From: Streptomyces sp. NRRL F-2580
GTDB lineage: Bacteria > Actinomycetota > Actinomycetes > Streptomycetales > Streptomycetaceae
DNA length: 64,000 nucleotides
Reading direction: 5' to 3'
Assembly: GCF_000720115.1 (NCBI RefSeq)
Contig: NZ_JOIR01000007.1
Span: forward strand, 136,796 to 200,795
Shown: piece after piece, positions 33,895 through 42,711 of the stretch
Layout of the letters: every line of letters begins with the position of its first letter
How positions within the stretch are numbered: position 1 is the stretch's first letter
Notes under the pieces: generated by a model
What the model was told of the DNA's origin: nothing
Databases searched by the model: none
Seen by the model: the letters and a program-made list of their open reading frames with translations, nothing else
Program-made: the position numbers and the translations under genes

Positions 33895-35532
33895 CTACTT
33901 GCCGAACGAGAGGATCGCGCGGCTCTTCTTCTTGGGCTCCGGGCCGTAGACCCAGCCGTTGAGGAGGAACAGCCGTCCGCCCGCCCAGGTGGTGCGGACG
34001 CTGTGGGAGAAGAAGACGCTCGCCGCTCCGGCGGACACGGCCGGGCTCTGCAGGACGGGCTGCGAGGCGCCGTCCGCCGGTGCCAGCGAGACGACCGAGC
34101 CCGCCGCGCCGCTGCCGGGGGAGACGTACACGAGGACCCTGCCCTCCTCGATCGCCAGCGGCCACATGGTGCGGTTCTTGGGCTGCTCCGCGGTGCGCCA
34201 CCGCTCCTTGCCCGTGTTCAGGTCGACGGCGACGACCTGGTTGGTGTCCTCGGTGTCGAGGGTGGTGGCGGGCTTGCCCGCGCCGATGTAGAGGGTGTCG
34301 GCGTCGGCCACGGAGGCGTAGCACTCCTGGAACCGGCCCGCGTTGCCGAAGCCGTTGCACCGGCCGCTGACCCCGAACCCGGGGGCGCTCTGCGAGCGGA
34401 CCTTGCCGTCGGCCGCGAACGCCGTGATGTTCCAGGTCTTGCGGTCCTCGTGGTGCGCGGCGACCACCAGCGGGTCCACGGAGAGCACCCGGCCGACGGT
34501 CCAGCCCTTGTCGTACTTGTAGGCCCACTTGGAAGCACCCGTGGCCGGATCCAGCTCCTCGACCATCGACTGCCCGCGCGCGGTGGCGTCCTTCGGGTCG
34601 AAGCAGTTGCGTATGCCGATCAGTCGGGATCCCCCGGCGAACCCGGACGGGGTGCAGCCGTCCGTCTTCGACGTGCCGAAGAGCTTCCTGCCGTCGGTGA
34701 CCGAGAAGCCGCTCATGACCGCCGACCGGGCGAGGGCCACGGTGTCGCCGCTGATCGCGATCTCGAACTCCGTCGAGGAGTCGTACGCGTTCTCCGCCGG
34801 TACGGCTATCTTCCATCCGGCCTTGCCCGTGGCGAGGTCGATCAGCTGGAGGTGCGTGCAGTGCGAGCTGTCCGAGCCGCTCTCCTTCAGCCCGACGACC
34901 AACTTGCCGTCCGCGGTCGGAGTCGGCGGAACCGCGCACAGCCGGGTCGGGAGCGGGATCTTCCACTTGTCCTGGCCGTCGGCCGCCCCGTAGGCGGTGA
35001 ACTCGGTGGCGATCGCCTTGACCACCACGTCGCCCACCCGCCACGGGCCGTACTGGGAGGTCCCCGAGCCGGCGACCTCGATCTCGTTGTCGCGCAGCCA
35101 GACCTTGGCCTCACCGGGTTTGATGCCGGCGTTGGGGTCGTAGGTGTCGGGGCCGACGCCGGGGCCCTTGCCGTCGCCCTTGTCGATCGAGGGCGAGGAC
35201 GAGGGCTCGGCCCGGGACGGCTCGCCGCGACCGCCGCCGACCGTGAGGTACACGCCGCCGCCGACGGTGAGCAGGACGGCCACGGCCAGTGCCGTCAGGA
35301 CGGCCGGCCGGCCCTTGAACCGGCCGCCGCGCCCGCCGCCTCCCGCGGGGCCGCCGGGCGCCGGCACCGGCTGGTGCTGTGGTTGGGGCTGTGGCTGTGG
35401 CTGTGATGGTGCCGGGAACCGTGGCTGCGCCGGTGGCTGTGGCTGTGCCTCCGCGGGCGGCTGAGGCTGCGGCTGCGCTTCGAACGGTTCGGGCGGGGGT
35501 CCGAAGCCGCCGCGCCACTGCTCATCGCTCAT
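33895..35532 (-). CDS. Membrane-anchored PQQ-like beta-propeller protein
   Basis: 545 residues. Residues 1-85 are cytoplasmic and rich in Pro/Gln, then a single helix (AVLTALAVAVLLTVGGGVYLTV) and a large extracellular region. This shows repeated blades such as VGLKESGSDSSHCTHLQLIDLATGKAGW, VEELDPATGASKWAY and VAVDLNTGKERWRT, the xxDxxTGKxxW pattern of PQQ-like propellers. No PQQ-dehydrogenase catalytic residues are evident, so it is probably a binding or scaffold protein (BamB-like fold). It forms a probable operon with the DUF protein downstream. Confidence 0.82.
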   Translation of the reverse strand: MSDEQWRGGFGPPPEPFEAQPQPQPPAEAQPQPPAQPRFPAPSQPQPQPQPQHQPVPAPGGPAGGGGRGGRFKGRPAVLTALAVAVLLTVGGGVYLTVGGGRGEPSRAEPSSSPSIDKGDGKGPGVGPDTYDPNAGIKPGEAKVWLRDNEIEVAGSGTSQYGPWRVGDVVVKAIATEFTAYGAADGQDKWKIPLPTRLCAVPPTPTADGKLVVGLKESGSDSSHCTHLQLIDLATGKAGWKIAVPAENAYDSSTEFEIAISGDTVALARSAVMSGFSVTDGRKLFGTSKTDGCTPSGFAGGSRLIGIRNCFDPKDATARGQSMVEELDPATGASKWAYKYDKGWTVGRVLSVDPLVVAAHHEDRKTWNITAFAADGKVRSQSAPGFGVSGRCNGFGNAGRFQECYASVADADTLYIGAGKPATTLDTEDTNQVVAVDLNTGKERWRTAEQPKNRTMWPLAIEEGRVLVYVSPGSGAAGSVVSLAPADGASQPVLQSPAVSAGAASVFFSHSVRTTWAGGRLFLLNGWVYGPEPKKKSRAILSFGK

Positions 35533-35673
35533 GGGGAGAGTGTGGCCGGTACAAGACCCTTTCCAGAAGAGATTTCTAGACTACTTCGCCGTGCGCCTTC
35601 GGGTCGCCCGGCCGGGGCCGCAGGGCTACGTTGGACTGAGTGGGCTCCTGTCCTGGCGTGCGAGGAGGCGAGT

Positions 35674-36936
35674 ATGACTACGCATCGGCGCAGGTCAGCA
35701 GCCGTGGCCGCAGTAGCGGCCGGCCTCTTGACGCTACCCGTCGCGGCCGGCGCCGGACCGGCGGCGGCGTACGCGCGGGGCACGGCGGCATACGCGCGGG
35801 ACGCGGCGGCGCCCGCCCAGGCGGCGACGGTCCCGGTTCCGTCGCCCACGCCCGTCTCCGGCGAGTTCCCGCGGCTGACCCCTGCCGTGGCCCGGCAGTT
35901 GGACGACGCGGTCCGCATGGTCATGGCCGAGGCGAAGGTGCCCGGGGTGATCGTGGCCCTGTCGGCGCCGGGCAAGGGCGAGTACGTACGGGCCTTCGGC
36001 GTTGCCGACAAGGCGACGGGCGCGCCGATGACCCCCGGCCTGAACATGCGGATCGGCAGCGAGACGAAGACCTTCACCGTGACCGCCCTGCTGGAGCTGG
36101 TGGACGACGGCAAGGCCGGACTGGACGACCCGATCGGCAAGTACGTCGCGGGGGTCCCGAACGGCGACCGGATCACCCTGCGCCAGCTGGCCGAGATGCG
36201 GAGCGGACTCTTCAACTACTCCGCGGACGAAGGTTTCTTCAAGGCGCTGACCAGTGATCCCCGGCGCCCCTTCACCCCGCAGGAACTGCTCGCGTACTCC
36301 TTCAAGCACCCGGTGCTCTTCGAGCCGGGCGCGAAGTTCTACTACGACAACACCAACCTGATCCTGCTCGGACTGGTGGTGGAGAAGGTCAGCGGGATCC
36401 CCCTCGCCGACTACATCGACCGGGAGGTCGTCAAACCCGCCGGGCTGAAGCACACGCTGTTCCCCACGGGCGCGGAGTTCCCCGAACCGCACGCCCACGG
36501 CTACACGGACCAGACGGCCACCGGCAAGACCGAGGACGCCACCGACTGGAACCCGTCCTGGGGATGGGCGGCCGGCGCGATGATCTCCGACCTCACCGAC
36601 CTGCGGAGCTGGGCGAAGACTCTGGCGACAGGGACCCTGCTGACCCCTGCCACCCAGGCCGAGCGGCTGAAGGTGATCGACGCGCTCCCGGGCACCGGCT
36701 ACGGCCTGGGCATCTTCAACGTCCAGGGCTGGATCGGGCACAACGGATCACTGCCCGGCTACGAGTCGCTAACCGTGTACCTGCCGCAGGCGCAGGCCAC
36801 GCTGGTCGTGCTGCTCAACACCGACACCGCGTACCAGGGCAGCGAGCCCAGCACGCTGTTCGGCCGGGCGATCACCGAGATCGTGACCCCCGAGCACGTC
36901 TTCACCCTGCCCGCCCAGCCCGTCACCGGGCACTGA
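35674..36936 (+). CDS. Secreted serine hydrolase, beta-lactamase/DD-peptidase class C type
   Basis: 420 residues with a Sec signal (RRRSAAVAAVAAGLLTLPVAAGAGPAAA). All three motifs are in place: S129-E-T-K132, Y224-D-N226 in YYDNTNLILLG, and H-N-G in GWIGHNGSLPGYES. This is close to Streptomyces R61-type D-alanyl-D-alanine carboxypeptidases and esterases. ATG 35674 follows GGAGGCGAGT. It acts outside the membrane on peptidoglycan stems or related esters and amides. A tandem repeat array begins at its stop codon. Confidence 0.9.
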   Translation: MTTHRRRSAAVAAVAAGLLTLPVAAGAGPAAAYARGTAAYARDAAAPAQAATVPVPSPTPVSGEFPRLTPAVARQLDDAVRMVMAEAKVPGVIVALSAPGKGEYVRAFGVADKATGAPMTPGLNMRIGSETKTFTVTALLELVDDGKAGLDDPIGKYVAGVPNGDRITLRQLAEMRSGLFNYSADEGFFKALTSDPRRPFTPQELLAYSFKHPVLFEPGAKFYYDNTNLILLGLVVEKVSGIPLADYIDREVVKPAGLKHTLFPTGAEFPEPHAHGYTDQTATGKTEDATDWNPSWGWAAGAMISDLTDLRSWAKTLATGTLLTPATQAERLKVIDALPGTGYGLGIFNVQGWIGHNGSLPGYESLTVYLPQAQATLVVLLNTDTAYQGSEPSTLFGRAITEIVTPEHVFTLPAQPVTGH

Positions 36937-37052
36937 ACGGGCCTCCTCGCGGCCGAACGGGCCTCCTCGCGGCCGAACGGCCTCCTCGCGGCCGAACGGC
37001 CTCCTCGCGGCCGAACGGGCCTCCCCGCGACCGAACCGGCCTCCCCGCGACC
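36935..37052 (+). repeat. Six-unit 19-20 bp tandem repeat
   Basis: Units of the form GAACGGGCCTCCTCGCGGCC: two of 20, two of 19 and two of 20 bases, the last two carrying CCCCGCGACC. The array starts within the stop codon of the serine hydrolase gene and ends about 75 bases before the acetyltransferase gene. Each unit contains CGCGGCCG-type inverted elements. Confidence 0.9.
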
Positions 37053-37128
37053 GCTGGTGCGGATCCGCGCCGTCCGTGCACCATGGTCGCGGCGCGCGAG
37101 ACACCCTCCAGGGAGATGTGAGACGTAC

Positions 37129-37650
37129 ATGAGCGGTCAGGCAGCAACAGAACAGGACACCCAGCCCCCGCAGGGGGAGGACGAGGCAGCGGGCGCGGGC
37201 GCGGTGGCCGTCCGGGCCGCCGGCGAGGCGGACGTCGACACGGCGGCCGCGCTGTTCCGCGGCTACCTCGACTTCTACGAGGTGGACGTCGAAGACCCGG
37301 ACGGCCCGCGGGACTTCCTCGCCGAGCGGATCGCGAAGGACGAGTCGCTCGTCCTGCTCGCCGAGGTCCCGGGGCTCGGCACGGTCGGCTTCGCGCAGGT
37401 CTACCGCGCCTTCTCGTCCCTCTCCCTGAGCACCGCGTGGGTGCTCAACGACCTCTACGTCGCCCCCGCCGGCCGCCGCACCGGCGCCGGCCGGGCCCTG
37501 TTGCGCGAGGTGCTGCGCCGGGCCCGCGAGGCGGGGGTGTCCGGCGTACAGCTGGAGACCGCGTACGACAACACGGTCGCGCAGGGGCTGTACGAGGCGG
37601 AGGGGTTCGTCCGTGAGGAGTTCCACGTGTACTTCCACGACCTGGGCTGA
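37129..37650 (+). CDS. GNAT-family N-acetyltransferase
   Basis: 173 residues. After a disordered N-terminus of about 25 residues, the GNAT fold runs from VAVRAAGEADVDTAAALFRGYLDFY. The acetyl-CoA loop is VLNDLYVAPAGRRTGAGRALL (Q/R-x-x-G-x-G/A form), followed by VQLETAYDNTVAQGLYEAEGF, the usual last helix and strand. ATG 37129 is chosen, with AGGGAGAT upstream. The substrate (small molecule amine or protein) cannot be told. Confidence 0.9.
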   Translation: MSGQAATEQDTQPPQGEDEAAGAGAVAVRAAGEADVDTAAALFRGYLDFYEVDVEDPDGPRDFLAERIAKDESLVLLAEVPGLGTVGFAQVYRAFSSLSLSTAWVLNDLYVAPAGRRTGAGRALLREVLRRAREAGVSGVQLETAYDNTVAQGLYEAEGFVREEFHVYFHDLG

Positions 37651-37727
37651 CCGACTCCGGCCGCGGGATGAAACATTCCCGCACGGTCGCCGCGTCAATG
37701 GGGTGGGACGGACGCGAGGGGGAACGA

Positions 37728-38249
37728 ATGCGGCACGGTCGCAGAGACGGGTTCCGTGAGTTCGCGGCGGGCCGCTCGGGCCATCTGTACCGGTCGGCAT
37801 GTCTGCTGGCGAGCGGGGACACCCATCTCGCGGAGGACCTGGTGCAGGAGACCCTGGGCCGGATGTACCTGCACTGGGGACGGATCTCCCGTATCGACAA
37901 TCCGGCGGCCTACGCGCAGACGGTGCTGGTACGGGCCTTCCTCACGCACCAGCGCCGCCGGTCGGCGGGAGAGCGCCCGGTCGGGGAGTTCCCCTACTCG
38001 GGTGCGCCGGCCGCCGCGGCCGGCGGCGCCGATCCGGAGCTGCGGCTGACGCTGCTGGAGGCGCTGGGGCGGCTGGCTCCCAAGGACCGGGCGGTGCTGG
38101 TGCTGCGGTACTGGGAGGACCGCAGCGTCGAGGAGACCGCGGACGCGATGAACGCCAGCTCGGCGGCGGTCCGTACCCGGACCTCGCGGGCGCTGGCGCG
38201 GCTGCGGGAGCAACTGGGCGGGAGCCTCACCGCGTTCGCGGACCTCTGA
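37728..38249 (+). CDS. SigE-family ECF RNA polymerase sigma factor
   Basis: 173 residues. Region 2 spans about residues 8-75 (HLYRSACLLASGDTHLAEDLVQETL, then NPAAYAQTVLVRAFLTHQRRR), a variable linker follows, and region 4 lies at about 110-165 (LLEALGRLAPKDRAVLVLRYWEDRSVEETA, then NASSAAVRTRTSRALARLRE). This is the SigE70 family of actinobacterial ECF factors. ATG 37728 follows GAGGGGGAACGA. The next gene encodes a single-helix membrane protein that may regulate it, as is common for this family. Confidence 0.93.
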   Translation: MRHGRRDGFREFAAGRSGHLYRSACLLASGDTHLAEDLVQETLGRMYLHWGRISRIDNPAAYAQTVLVRAFLTHQRRRSAGERPVGEFPYSGAPAAAAGGADPELRLTLLEALGRLAPKDRAVLVLRYWEDRSVEETADAMNASSAAVRTRTSRALARLREQLGGSLTAFADL

Positions 38250-38346
38250 GGGTGCCGGTCCGGCCGGGCGCGGCCGGACCGGGTCCCCGGGTCCCGTTCC
38301 CTTCTCTTTCCTCACCCCATCCTTGAAACGGAAGGTCTACTTCCTC

Positions 38347-39615
38347 ATGCCCTTCGAAGATGAACTCGGCGTGGCCCTCCGGCGTGCGGGGGACGGTTTC
38401 ACGGCCGACCGGGACGCCCTCGCGGAAGCCGGCGAGCAGCGCGGCCGACAGCTGGTGGCGGTGCGCCGCCGGGCCGCCGTGGCCGGCGGATCGGCGGTGG
38501 CCCTGGCCCTGATCGCGGCGGCGGGCGCCTACTCCGGCGGCCTGCTCGACGGCAACGGAGGCGACACCTCGGTGTACGTCGCGGCGCCGCCGACCCCGAC
38601 AGGCGACGGCAAGGGGCCGCGGGCCGGCTCCGGCGGCGTCACGGCCGAGCAGATGATCGCGAACCTGCGGGCGCTCCTGCCCGGCGGGCAATTGACCGGG
38701 CCGGTCGGGCGGGGGACCGACGACCAGGTGCCGACGGCCTCCGGCGTGTACGACGACGGGAAGGGCAAGGCGGCCGTCAGCCTCAGCCTCAGCCGGGTGG
38801 ACCCGTACGGGAGCCAGGCCCGCGCGGGGATCGAGTGCGGGGACAAGAACCTGGAGCAGTACGACTACTGCCGGACCGAGCAGTTGGCGGACGGTTCGAC
38901 GGTGATGCTCCACAAGGGGTACGAGTACACGGACCGGCGGGAGGACACCAAGGTCTGGCGGGCCGTGCGCGTGACCCCGCAGGGCTTCATGGTCGAGGCG
39001 AACGAGTGGAACGCCCCCGCCGAGAAGGGCGCGGCCGTCTCCCGGAGCAACCCGCCGCTGCCCATCGACCAGTTGAAGTCCCTGGTCACCTCGGAGCTGT
39101 GGTACCCGGCGCTGAAGGACCTGCCGGCGGCCGAACCGGAGGCGCAGGCGGAGTCGGAGGCCGGGACGGGGTCGCCGACCGCGCTGCGGGACCGGCAGGC
39201 CGTGGAGGCGCTGGAAGACCTGCTGGCCGGGCTGGGGATCAAGATCCCGGTCGCCTCCAGGGGCGGGGAGGGCCGTTACGGCTACGTCGTGTTCGACGAC
39301 GGCAAGGGCAAGTCCCTGCTCCAGCTCAACGTGAGCGAGAACCAGGACTCCGGCCACTCCGGCTTCACGGGCCCCAACCTGCCCCCGCTGCCGGACGGCA
39401 CCCTGGTGCGGGTCACGCAGGGCCCCGGCGAGAAGGGCGAGGGCGTGACCGAGTGGAAGGTGGACACGATCCGCACGGACGGGCTGCGGGTGACGGTCTC
39501 CGCCTTCAACACCGCCGACCAGAACGGCACGGCCACCCGCGCGGAGCCCGCGCTGACGCTGGACCGGCTCAAGGAGCTCGCGCTCGCCCCGGGGTGGAAC
39601 CGGGCCCGGAACTAG
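38347..39615 (+). CDS. Single-helix membrane protein, candidate partner of the ECF sigma factor
   Basis: 422 residues: a cytoplasmic N-terminus of about 45 residues (MPFEDELGVALRRAGDGF), one helix (AAVAGGSAVALALIAAAGAYSGG) and a large extracellular part with two similar halves, each containing DDGKGKxxLxLxxS-type strands and a later segment ending in LDRLKELA or IDQLKSLV. There is no zinc-binding anti-sigma motif. Position directly downstream of the sigma gene, with the helix topology, suggests a membrane regulator, but this is inference. ATG 38347 is preferred over TTG 38323. Confidence 0.8.
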   Translation: MPFEDELGVALRRAGDGFTADRDALAEAGEQRGRQLVAVRRRAAVAGGSAVALALIAAAGAYSGGLLDGNGGDTSVYVAAPPTPTGDGKGPRAGSGGVTAEQMIANLRALLPGGQLTGPVGRGTDDQVPTASGVYDDGKGKAAVSLSLSRVDPYGSQARAGIECGDKNLEQYDYCRTEQLADGSTVMLHKGYEYTDRREDTKVWRAVRVTPQGFMVEANEWNAPAEKGAAVSRSNPPLPIDQLKSLVTSELWYPALKDLPAAEPEAQAESEAGTGSPTALRDRQAVEALEDLLAGLGIKIPVASRGGEGRYGYVVFDDGKGKSLLQLNVSENQDSGHSGFTGPNLPPLPDGTLVRVTQGPGEKGEGVTEWKVDTIRTDGLRVTVSAFNTADQNGTATRAEPALTLDRLKELALAPGWNRARN

Positions 39616-39629
39616 GCCCTGTCCGGCCG

Positions 39630-41327
39630 CTATTTGGCGTCGGCGTAGCACTCCACGACCGCCGTGGTGAACGGGAACCGGACCGGGGTGTCGCCGAAGG
39701 CGATCCGGCCGGCCCGGTCGCCGGCGGCGCGGATCGCCTCCACGACGGCCTCGGCCTCCTCGGCCGGGCAGTGCACGATCACCTCGTCGTGCTGGAAGAA
39801 CACCAGCTCGGCACGCATCCCGGCGGTCGCCTGCCGCAGGGCCGCGAGCAGCAGCAGGGCCCAGTCGGCGGCGCTGCCCTGGACCACGAAGTTACGGGTG
39901 AACCGGCCGCGGGCCCGGGTGTTGGTGGAGGCGTAGCTCGGGGTCCAACCGTCGCCGTCCCCGTCCTGGGGGATCCCGGCCTCGCCCCCGCCTGGGTCGC
40001 CGGCGCCGTCCCCGTCGTCGGGGGCGGAGACGGGCGGCGGACAGGTGCGGCCGAGCCAGGTCCGTACGAGCCGGCCCTCCTCGCCCGCCTTCGCGGCGTC
40101 GTCCACGTACGCCACGGCCCGGGGGAAGCGGCGGCGGAGCGCGGCCAGGTTCTTCAGGCCGTCCCCGGAGGTCTGGCCGTAGACGGCGCCGAGGACGGCG
40201 ATCTTGGCCTTGTCCCGGTCGCCGGAGAAGCCCTGCCGGGAGACGGCGGTGTAGAGGTCCTCCGGCCGCCCCGCCACCTCCATGAAGGCGGGGTCGCGGG
40301 AGATCGCGGCGAGCACGCGCGGTTCCATCTGGTCGGCATCGGCCACGACGAGCCGCCAGCCGGGGTCGGCGACCACGGCCCGGCGGATCACCTTGGGGAT
40401 CTGCAGGGCGCCGCCGCCGTTGGTGACCCAGCGGCCGGTCAGGGTGCCGCCGGGGATGAACTCCGGGCGGAAGCGGCCGTCGTGGACCCAGTCCGCGAGC
40501 CAGCTCCAGCCGTGGGCGGTGTAGATCCGGTACAGCTTCTTGTACGCGAGCAACGGCTCCACGGCGGGGTGGTCCAGCTCCTGGATCTCCCACCGGCGGG
40601 TGGACTTGAGCTTGATCCCGGCCTCGGCGAAGGCCTTGATGACGTCGGCCGGCAGCTCGGGGCGCACCCTCCTGCCGAAGGCGGCCGAGACGCGGTCGGC
40701 CAGCTCGGCGAGGCGCCGGGGCTCCCCGCCGCCCGCGTACCGCTCGCCGAGCAGTTCGGTCAGCAGGGCGCGGTGCACGTCGGCCCGCCAGGGCAGGCCC
40801 GCGCGGTTCATCTCGGCGGCGACGAGGAAGGCCGCGGACTCGGCGGCGGTGAGCAGCCGCATCCGGTCGGGGTGGGCGGTGGCGTCGAGCCGTTTCACCT
40901 GGTCGGCGTGGACGGCGAGGAGGGCGTCCAGGGGGACGGGGGTCGGCTGCGGGTCGAAGAGGGAGTCCTGGGCGCGGGGCTCGGCGGCGCGCGGGCGCGG
41001 ATCGGGCGGTACGGGGGCGTGGGTGAGGCGTGCCCAGGCGGCGGCCGCCGAGCGGGGCTCGCCGAAGCGGCCCTCGTGGCCGAGGAGCAGCAGCTCGGCG
41101 TCCTCGATGTCGTGGCAGCGCTCGACGCGGGCGCCGGCCGCGAGCAGGCGGGGGTACACGGCGGCGGTGGACCGCCAGACCCAGCGGGTGCCGGGCGGGG
41201 CGGCGCGGACCGCGTCGGCGGGGTCGCGGACGCGGAGCCGGGCTCCCTCCGCGGGGGGTACGGGGGTCGCGTGCCACCAGCCGTCGGCGTCCTCGGCGAG
41301 GGCCCAGCGGGGGGTGCGGTCGCTCAT
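39630..41327 (-). CDS. Bifunctional 3'-5' exonuclease/DNA polymerase I-like protein
   Basis: 565-residue family-A polymerase relative, shorter than Pol I and lacking the 5' nuclease domain. The first about 180 residues hold a poorly conserved exonuclease-like domain. The polymerase part has GTLTGRWVTNGGGALQIPK, motif A as VVADADQMEPRVLA (Pol I has DYSQIELR), motif B around DKAKIAVLGAVYGQTSGDG, QGSAADWALL, and motif C HDEV. Catalytic Asp and His-Asp are present. It is probably an accessory polymerase for repair. It is convergent with the membrane-protein gene (14-base gap). Confidence 0.88.
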   Translation of the reverse strand: MSDRTPRWALAEDADGWWHATPVPPAEGARLRVRDPADAVRAAPPGTRWVWRSTAAVYPRLLAAGARVERCHDIEDAELLLLGHEGRFGEPRSAAAAWARLTHAPVPPDPRPRAAEPRAQDSLFDPQPTPVPLDALLAVHADQVKRLDATAHPDRMRLLTAAESAAFLVAAEMNRAGLPWRADVHRALLTELLGERYAGGGEPRRLAELADRVSAAFGRRVRPELPADVIKAFAEAGIKLKSTRRWEIQELDHPAVEPLLAYKKLYRIYTAHGWSWLADWVHDGRFRPEFIPGGTLTGRWVTNGGGALQIPKVIRRAVVADPGWRLVVADADQMEPRVLAAISRDPAFMEVAGRPEDLYTAVSRQGFSGDRDKAKIAVLGAVYGQTSGDGLKNLAALRRRFPRAVAYVDDAAKAGEEGRLVRTWLGRTCPPPVSAPDDGDGAGDPGGGEAGIPQDGDGDGWTPSYASTNTRARGRFTRNFVVQGSAADWALLLLAALRQATAGMRAELVFFQHDEVIVHCPAEEAEAVVEAIRAAGDRAGRIAFGDTPVRFPFTTAVVECYADAK

Positions 41328-41390
41328 GGGTGCGAGTGTCCCACCGGGGTCTGACAGGGGTGGTTTCGCCGGGCCGGGCGGGTGCGGCGC

Positions 41391-41446
41391 CGTTGCCGGG
41401 GGCGCTGCCCCCGGGCCCCCCGCGCCTCAAGCGCCGGCGGGGCTGG
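41391..41446 (-). repeat. Intergenic palindromic repeat, copy 2 (inverted)
   Basis: Reading the minus strand gives CAGCCCCGCCGGCG, TTGAGGCGCGGGG and the hairpin CGGGGGCAGCGCCCCCGG, nearly identical to the copy at 22179-22229. Confidence 0.75.
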
Positions 41447-41512
41447 GTCGGCCCGGCGGGGCTGGGTGGGCCCGGCGGGGCTGGGTGGGCCCGGCGGGGC
41501 TGGAGTGGGGAC
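41436..41512 (+). repeat. Four-unit 19-bp tandem repeat
   Basis: Units GGCGGGGCTGGGTGGGCCC repeat at a 19-base period. The first unit has TCGG instead of TGGG and the last runs into GGAGTGGGG just before the DUF2786 gene. It grows out of the end of the palindromic repeat copy. Confidence 0.85.
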
Positions 41513-41529
41513 ATGCCAAGCTGGGAGGT

Positions 41530-42708
41530 GTGAGAGAGCTTGCCGAGATCGTGGATCGGGCCTTTGCCGCCGCCCTCTATGCCCAGGATGATGCCGGGCT
41601 GGACATCGGGGCCTCGTTGCTCGTCGCCGATCAGGGGCGGTGGGGCGGGGTCGGGCGGGAGTTGCTGGCGCGCGGGGAGGCGTACGTACGGCAGGGGTGG
41701 GAGCGGGGGTGGCAGCCGGCGGACGTACTGCGGCTGGTCCGGCGGGACCTCGACGAGCGGCACCTGCGGATCACCGGGGACCTGATCGCCGCCGAGGCGC
41801 GCCGCTACGCGCGGCTTCCCGAGCGGTGGACCGACGCCGAGGTGTGGTGGGACGGCGACGACACCTACGCCGACCGGCTCGCGCAGCGGGAACGGGCGGA
41901 CCGGTTCACGCTGGCCACCGCCTTCCTGGAGGTGCTGCGGCTGCTGATCCGGCTGCCCTCCATCGAACCGGTGGGTCCGGTTCCCGGGGACCCGGCCGCC
42001 GACGCCCTGGAGCACGCGCACATCGAGCCGCGCATGCTGGGCCGGATCCGGGCCCTGCTCGCCAAGGCCGAGGCGACCACCTTCCCGGAGGAGGCGGAGG
42101 CGCTCAGCGCCAAGGCCCAGGAGCTGATGGCCCGGCACACCGTGGACGAGGCGCTGCTCGCGGCGAGCGGCAGGGGACCGGCCCAGGTGCCCGGGGCCTG
42201 CCGGATCGGCGTGGAGCCGCCGTACGAGGAGGCGAAGGCGGTGCTGCTCGACGCGGTGGCCACGGCCAACCGCTGCCGGTCGGTGTGGAACAGCGGGTTC
42301 GAGTTCTCCACGGTGGTCGGCTTCGAGAGCGACCTGGAGGCGGTCGAGCTGCTGTACACCTCGCTGCTCGTCCAGGGCACGTCGGCCATGACCCGCGCCG
42401 AGGCCGCGCAGCGCTCGGGCGGGCGCAAGCGGACGAAGACGTTCAGACAGTCCTTCCTGCTCGCCTACGCCAGCCGGCTCGGCCACCGGCTTGCCGAGAC
42501 GGCCGAGCACACGGCGAGCGAGGCCCCGGACAACCTGCCCGCGCTCGTGGCGCGAGACGTCGCCGTCACCTCGCGGGCGGACGAGATGTTCCCCCGCACC
42601 ACGACCACCCGGCTGCGCGGCGCCACCGACCACGCGGGCTGGGAGGACGGCACGGCCGCCGCCGACCGCGCCCACATGGGCGGCAGGCGGAAGCCGCTGC
42701 CCCGGTAG
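41530..42708 (+). CDS. DUF2786 domain protein
   Basis: 392 residues, soluble. The DUF2786 signature is RIRALLAKAEATTFPEEAEALSAKAQELMARHTVDEALL (about residues 175-215). The N-terminal part begins RELAEIVDRAFAAALYAQDD, and the C-terminal third is basic, with RKRTKTFRQSFLLAYASRL. GTG 41530 fits the conserved beginning, although GGGAGG lies only one base upstream, so initiation is unusual or starts slightly elsewhere. Proteins with this domain are widespread in actinobacteria and phages with no established role. Confidence 0.82.
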   Translation: MRELAEIVDRAFAAALYAQDDAGLDIGASLLVADQGRWGGVGRELLARGEAYVRQGWERGWQPADVLRLVRRDLDERHLRITGDLIAAEARRYARLPERWTDAEVWWDGDDTYADRLAQRERADRFTLATAFLEVLRLLIRLPSIEPVGPVPGDPAADALEHAHIEPRMLGRIRALLAKAEATTFPEEAEALSAKAQELMARHTVDEALLAASGRGPAQVPGACRIGVEPPYEEAKAVLLDAVATANRCRSVWNSGFEFSTVVGFESDLEAVELLYTSLLVQGTSAMTRAEAAQRSGGRKRTKTFRQSFLLAYASRLGHRLAETAEHTASEAPDNLPALVARDVAVTSRADEMFPRTTTTRLRGATDHAGWEDGTAAADRAHMGGRRKPLPR

Positions 42709-42711
42709 CCG

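Noticed and set aside
36935..37052. CRISPR array
   Set aside because: Units are contiguous without unique spacers and no cas genes are present.
39892..42675. Open frame of about 930 codons on the minus strand over the polymerase-like and DUF2786 genes
   Set aside because: It runs through repeats and two real genes in wrong frames, with Arg/Pro-rich nonsense composition.
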